NCBI RefSeq assembly: GCF_000429825.1
Contig: NZ_AUCP01000001.1
Location: 531,478 to 595,477 of the forward strand
Direction of reading: 5' to 3'
DNA length: 64,000 nucleotides
Source: Cohnella thermotolerans DSM 17683
GTDB taxonomy: Bacteria > Bacillota > Bacilli > Paenibacillales > Paenibacillaceae
Part shown: positions 60,787 to 64,000 of the stretch, in pieces
Position numbering within the stretch: position 1 is the first letter of the stretch
How the letters are laid out: every line of letters starts with the position of its first letter
The notes under the pieces: model-generated
What the model saw: only the letters and a program-made list of their open reading frames with translations
Told to the model about the DNA's origin: nothing
Database searches by the model: none
Translations under genes and position numbers: made by a program

Positions 60787-60876
60787 ACAAGCTAAAAAAA
60801 AGCCGAACGCCTGACGCCGATTTCGGCATTTCTTCAGGAAACATTCAGCGTGCGTTCAAGTTCGGCTAAGGTTCGG
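60787..60876 (-). promoter_or_regulatory. minus-strand hairpin with T tract overlapping operator
   Basis: Long inverted repeat with GCCGAAC and GTTCGGC arms followed on the minus strand by eight T, terminator-like, though no minus-strand gene precedes it. It overlaps the 11-bp repeats of the ApbE operon. Confidence 0.4.
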
Positions 60877-60886
60877 GCGCCATAAT
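60833..60886 (+). promoter_or_regulatory. 11-bp direct-repeat operator and promoter of ApbE operon
   Basis: TTCAG (60833), TTCAG (60844), TTCAA (60855) and CTAAG (60866), exactly 11 bases apart; the last two units end GTTCGG. CATAAT (60881-60886) is a plausible -10. Spacing and position suit an OmpR/PhoB-type response regulator. Confidence 0.55.
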
Positions 60887-60923
60887 GAAGCCAGTCGACT
60901 CGACAGCGAAAGGAAGGATTCCG

Positions 60924-61160
60924 ATGGCAAGCAGCAAATGGACCAAATGGATCGTCGGCTTGTCGGGCGCCGCCCTCTTCTCCGGCTTCATCGGTTATAT
61001 ATCGACGGAAGGCGGCCCGTCCGACGGCCACAACGGCAGCTACTCGACGGACAACGGCGGCTTCGACCTGCGCGGCAACGGAGGCGGCTTCTCCGGCTCG
61101 TTCGGAGCCGATTCCGGACAGGACTCGTTCGGCGGCCGCATGCGCACAAGGGCATCTTGA
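60924..61160 (+). CDS. small anchored glycine/serine-rich protein
   Basis: 78 residues: N-terminal hydrophobic helix WIVGLSGAALFSGFIGYI (about 9-26) then a Gly/Ser/Asp/Asn-rich extracytoplasmic tail (STEGGPSDGHNGSYSTDNGG...). It contains no ApbE flavinylation motif that I can recognise (D-X3-S-G/A-A-T/S), but is the first gene of the ApbE/ferric-reductase group. RBS GGAAGG 5-10 bases before the ATG. Confidence 0.6.
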   Translation: MASSKWTKWIVGLSGAALFSGFIGYISTEGGPSDGHNGSYSTDNGGFDLRGNGGGFSGSFGADSGQDSFGGRMRTRAS

Positions 61161-61194
61161 GCGACATCATTCGCAGGCAGGGAGGAGGACGGAT

Positions 61195-62145
61195 ATGCAT
61201 ACGTTTCGCGCGATGAATACGCAATTTTCAACGATCGGATTGCCTCGGGCATCCCAAGCGAAGGCCGAGTCGTGGTTTGCCTTCGTGGAGAGAAATTTGA
61301 GCCGGTTTCGGCCGGGCAGCGAACTTTCGGCGCTGAACCGCTCGCAAGGCCGCCCTTTTATGGCTTCGGCCCTGCTGTTCCAGGCGCTGGCCGGCGCCCA
61401 GCGCTATTACGAGGAGACGGGCGGCTTGTTCCACCCTTATCTTGGCAAAGTGCTCGCGTCGCTTGGCTATTCGGACAGCTTCGAGAAGCTGTCCTCCGGT
61501 GAAGCCGCCCACGGCGTTCCCGACGCCGAACCGGCGGCGCCGATGCCCATCTGCGAAGAAGCGCCCGCCACGCTGAACCCAGGCATGATGACCGTCGTGC
61601 TTCAAGAAGGATACGCGGTCGATCTGGGCGGCTTCGCCAAAGGATGGAGCGCCGACCAGTTGTCGGGCATGCTGCGCAGGGAAGGGATTCGGATCGGGGC
61701 GATCGACGCGGGGGGCGACATCGTCTTGTGGGGCGTTCCGGACAAAGGATGGGAGATCGCCGTCGCCAATCCGTTCAAGCCCGAGGAGGACCTGCTGTCG
61801 CTGCGGATCGGCCGGCCGGCCGGGATCGCGACGAGCAGCTCGCAGAAGAGGCGCTGGACCGACGAGTTCGGACGGGAGCGCCATCATCTGATCGATCCGC
61901 GCCGGTTGGCGCCGGCGGATAGCGGACTGGTGCAGGCGACGGTCATCGCTCCGACGCTGACCGAAGCGGAAGTGTACGCCAAGTGCTTGCTGCTGCTCGG
62001 TGAAGAGAAGGGTGTGCCGTGGCTGAGGGAAAAGCGTCCCGATTACGCCTACTTTGCCGTACGCCGGGACGGATCGGTGCTGCGAAGCGACACTCTGGAG
62101 CGTTACGGCTCGGAAGAGGGTGACGGCTATGCACGCGCTATCTGA
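61195..62145 (+). CDS. ApbE-like FAD:protein FMN transferase
   Basis: 316-residue ApbE-fold protein that covalently attaches FMN to a protein Thr/Ser. MNTQFSTIG-like start, SRFRPGSELSALN, the signature YAVDLGGFAKGWSADQ (about 143-158) with metal-ligand Asp, GDIVLWG and the C-terminal ATSSSQKRR/HHLIDP (residues about 209-232). No signal peptide or lipobox, so cytoplasmic or with its substrate at the membrane. It ends 17 bases into the ferric-reductase-like gene. ATG 61195 with GGGAGGAGG. Confidence 0.85.
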   Translation: MHTFRAMNTQFSTIGLPRASQAKAESWFAFVERNLSRFRPGSELSALNRSQGRPFMASALLFQALAGAQRYYEETGGLFHPYLGKVLASLGYSDSFEKLSSGEAAHGVPDAEPAAPMPICEEAPATLNPGMMTVVLQEGYAVDLGGFAKGWSADQLSGMLRREGIRIGAIDAGGDIVLWGVPDKGWEIAVANPFKPEEDLLSLRIGRPAGIATSSSQKRRWTDEFGRERHHLIDPRRLAPADSGLVQATVIAPTLTEAEVYAKCLLLLGEEKGVPWLREKRPDYAYFAVRRDGSVLRSDTLERYGSEEGDGYARAI

Positions 62146-62734
62146 CTGGCTGACGGTGTGGGCGACGACGCGCGCCGCCGGCATGACCTCTTATCTGCTG
62201 CTGTTCGCGTCGACGGTCGCCGGCTTGCTTACGAGCGGCCGCCTGGCCGGCAAAAAAAGAAAAGCCGCCCTCCTCGCCGCGCATCAGTGGACAGGCTGGT
62301 TCGGCTTCCTGTTCGGGGCGCTACACGGCATGGTGCTTGTGTTCGACCGATACGTCGGCTACTCGCCGTTCGAGCTGCTCGTCCCGTTCGCTTCCGACGA
62401 TCACCGGCTGCTGACCGGTCTCGGCACTTTGACGTTCTACATCTCCGCCCTGCTCATTCTGAGCTCGGACCTGATAAAGCAATGGGGAAAGAGGGTCTGG
62501 CGCGCCATTCATTTTCTCGCGTTCGCCGGCTTCGGGATGGCGCTTCTGCACGGGTTCGCGCTCGGTACGGACACGAGGGACGGCGGGGTCAAGACGCTGT
62601 ATATCGTTACGGGAATCGTCGTCGCCGGGCTGACCGTCTACCGGATCTACGACTCCCGACGGCAGCGGCAAGCGCAAACGGTCGCCTACATTCCGCCGGC
62701 CCCGCATCCGGCCCGGATGGAGCGATTCCGGTAG
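62129..62734 (+). CDS. ferric reductase-like transmembrane haem protein
   Basis: 201 residues, about five to six helices. Histidines AHQWTGWFGFLFGALHGM and RAIHFLAFAGFGMALLHGFAL lie in two helices, spaced as bis-haem ligands of ferric-reductase/MsrQ-like domains. It has no FAD/NAD domain of its own, so an external flavin protein must supply electrons; the neighbouring ApbE suggests a flavinylated partner. ATG 62129 has GAGGGTGAC and overlaps apbE by 17 bases. Confidence 0.85.
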   Translation: MHALSDWLTVWATTRAAGMTSYLLLFASTVAGLLTSGRLAGKKRKAALLAAHQWTGWFGFLFGALHGMVLVFDRYVGYSPFELLVPFASDDHRLLTGLGTLTFYISALLILSSDLIKQWGKRVWRAIHFLAFAGFGMALLHGFALGTDTRDGGVKTLYIVTGIVVAGLTVYRIYDSRRQRQAQTVAYIPPAPHPARMERFR

Positions 62735-62892
62735 GCGGGCCGGCGGTATCCGCAAACAACGAGATCGTCCTCGGATCTTCGACCATGATCGTCAGCAGCT
62801 AGCGGATAATTTGTCTATACAGCGCGTCCACGAGGTCGTCGTCCTTCGCCTTCCCGCTATTCACGTTATCCCAGTATTTCGCGTTCTCCCCG

Positions 62893-63699
62893 TCACTCCC
62901 GCGCCGTCGCTGCAAATCCGTTGTATCGGAGCCAGGAAGCGCAAGCGTCGGTCCATCCCTTGACATGATCGTCGTCTTCTGCGAGGCCCATCCCGTGCCG
63001 ACCGTGGGCGTACACATGAAGGTCGAAAAGCACACCCTTTTCGCGTAAAGCCGAGGCAAACCGCAAGCTGTTCTCCACCGGAACCGCCCCGTCGTCGGAC
63101 GTATGCCAGAGGAACGTCGGCGGCGTATCGGCTGTCACCTGCCGCTCGTTGCTTAACAGCTCCACAAGATTCGGGTCCGGCTCGGCGCCGAGCAGATTCA
63201 GACGGGACCCTTCGTGCGTGTGCGAATCGAGCATCGTAATGACGGGATAGCAAAGGATCAGCAGATCGGGCCGGCTGGAGCGGCGTTCGATTTCGTCTTC
63301 CGCCTCCGGCCTTCCGGCGTCGAAATGCGTCCCGGCCGTCGCCGCGAGATGCCCTCCTGCCGAGAAGCCGAGGATGCCGATCCGATTCGGATCGATCCCG
63401 TACCGTTCGGCTTCATGCCTAACGGTGCGTATCGCCCGTTGCGCATCGAGCAGCGCGCACGGATAACCGTACGGAGCTACGCGATAGCGCAGCACAAAAG
63501 CCGAAACGCCGATCGAATTCAGCCAGCGGGCGATCGGTTCGCCCTCATGATCGGCCCGCATGCCGTAGCCCCCGCCGGGGAAAACGATAACGGCGGCATG
63601 ACCGCTTCCCTCCAATAAATAGGGAATGAGGGCGGGACGATCCTCATCCGTCGTGCCGTTTGCTAAGGGTGCTCCTTCAGGCCACAATAAACGCTCCAT
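62893..63699 (-). CDS. alpha/beta hydrolase (acetyl-xylan-esterase/BD-FAE-like)
   Basis: 268-residue cytoplasmic serine hydrolase. Oxyanion region VIVFPGGGYGMRA (about 37-49), nucleophile motif GFSAGGHLAA (about 114-123), acid Asp in TSDDGAVP (about 214) and His in AHGRHGMGL (about 236-240). Members remove acyl groups from xylan or act on small esters. No signal peptide. ATG 63699 with AGGGAGAT upstream. Single gene. Confidence 0.9.
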   Translation of the reverse strand: MERLLWPEGAPLANGTTDEDRPALIPYLLEGSGHAAVIVFPGGGYGMRADHEGEPIARWLNSIGVSAFVLRYRVAPYGYPCALLDAQRAIRTVRHEAERYGIDPNRIGILGFSAGGHLAATAGTHFDAGRPEAEDEIERRSSRPDLLILCYPVITMLDSHTHEGSRLNLLGAEPDPNLVELLSNERQVTADTPPTFLWHTSDDGAVPVENSLRFASALREKGVLFDLHVYAHGRHGMGLAEDDDHVKGWTDACASWLRYNGFAATARE

Positions 63700-64000
63700 T
63701 CGATAAATCTCCCTCGCTCGAATAGTAGACTCGCCTTTGCCATCTTAACATGATTTTCCGCCCGGCGGGTACGAAAATGACAGCGAATTTTCCACCCGGC
63801 CATGCACTAAAGCGTATCCTTCTTTTTCGAAACTCCGTCCCACTATCCCCTCGATTCAGGCTTCTCGCTCGGCGCGTCCCTCTCTTTTACTGACTCGTCC
63901 CATTATCCCCTTCCTTCAGGGCCTCCCCCCGGCGGGTGTCTCGTTTCCCCTGACCCCTCCCATTATCCCTTTCGATCAGTCTGGTGTCTTCATTCGCCTC
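63700..64000. other. gene-free stretch with tandem repeats
   Basis: No gene to the window edge. From 63839 it is a tandem array of CCCATTATCCC-type units. Confidence 0.6.
63839..63979 (+). repeat. CCCATTATCCC-family tandem array, copies 6-8
   Basis: Cores begin at 63839, 63899 and 63959, exactly 60 bp apart. Intervening segments are also related (CGGCG...GT, TTT..C, CTGAC), so the unit is a diverged 60-mer. The array probably continues past the window. Confidence 0.8.

Noticed and set aside
60566..60844. 92-residue minus-strand frame (MFPEEMPKSAS...)
   Set aside because: It crosses a terminator-like hairpin and has odd Cys/Arg/Trp composition; a shorter frame at 60603-60770 is the more gene-like alternative.
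63839..63979. CRISPR array suggested by evenly spaced repeats
   Set aside because: The segments between cores are related to each other rather than unique, only three units are present, the core also occurs in inverted pairs elsewhere, and no cas gene is seen.

Overview
The window looks like chromosomal DNA of a GC-rich, endospore-type Firmicute of the Paenibacillaceae (Paenibacillus or Cohnella-like). This is inferred from gene families and order (cymR / cysteine desulfurase / mnmA with a PRC-barrel gene and an AI-2E permease nearby, hemE-hemH-hemY, racE, YuzB, YtxH), strong AGGAGG ribosome sites, many TTG/GTG starts, YesM/YesN-type two-component pairs and abundant intergenic repeats. I see no rRNA, tRNA, CRISPR array, prophage or complete insertion sequence.

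Region by region. 1-4.8 kb: AI-2E permease (cut by the window edge), a zinc-ribbon protein, a PRC-barrel protein, cysteine desulfurase and CymR on the minus strand, with mnmA divergent; desulfurase and MnmA together thiolate tRNA wobble uridine. 5.1-10.9 kb: cold-shock protein, a methyltransferase, two small proteins, oligoendopeptidase F with a possible signal peptide, an M29 aminopeptidase and a deoxyinosine-type DNA glycosylase. 11-14.2 kb: sugar ABC importer (binding lipoprotein plus two permeases, no ATPase). 15-21.8 kb: HisC-like aminotransferase with a GNAT acetyltransferase, an iron-type alcohol dehydrogenase with an elaborate leader, a CapA-GDPD-FAH operon and an orphan membrane protein.

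21.9-29.2 kb is a compact ethanolamine operon: sensor kinase EutW, ANTAR regulator EutV, reactivase EutA, lyase subunits EutB and EutC, and an APC permease. No microcompartment or acetaldehyde-processing gene is present. The eutV-eutA gap carries twin stem-loops mutually exclusive with a terminator, the layout expected of an ANTAR target.

29.4-36.4 kb is the most striking region: a five-gene operon with an EPSP-synthase-like protein with an altered active site, an acyl-CoA ligase, an acyl-CoA dehydrogenase, an old-yellow-enzyme 2,4-dienoyl-CoA reductase and an enoyl reductase-type SDR. The set matches the shikimate to cyclohexanecarboxyl-CoA route known from ansatrienin-type polyketides and from omega-cyclohexyl fatty acids of Alicyclobacillus, suggesting that this bacterium makes a cyclohexyl starter unit.

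36.9-45.6 kb: a glycosidase fragment, a YesM/YesN-like two-component system, a DUF421 protein, a broken MFS gene abutting a repeat, and the haem operon hemE-hemH-hemY. 45.8-53.1 kb: MFS transporter, O-methyltransferase, then an LTA-synthase-like sulfatase followed by an MBOAT acyltransferase and an SGNH-like protein fused to a copper-amine-oxidase N-terminal domain, probably for envelope polymer synthesis and O-acylation. 53.2-60.5 kb: small housekeeping genes, a LysM-M14 peptidase, glutamate racemase, YtxH/DUF948 proteins, a SufR-like regulator and a CuA-like cupredoxin. 60.9-63.7 kb: a small glycine-rich anchored protein, ApbE flavin transferase and a ferric-reductase-like haem protein behind four 11-bp operator repeats, then an alpha/beta hydrolase.

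Two intergenic repeat families recur: about 200 bp elements with TAACGAAC/GTTCGTTA arms (two copies) and a CCCATTATCCC family (eight cores in three clusters, including inverted pairs and a 60-bp tandem array at the right edge).
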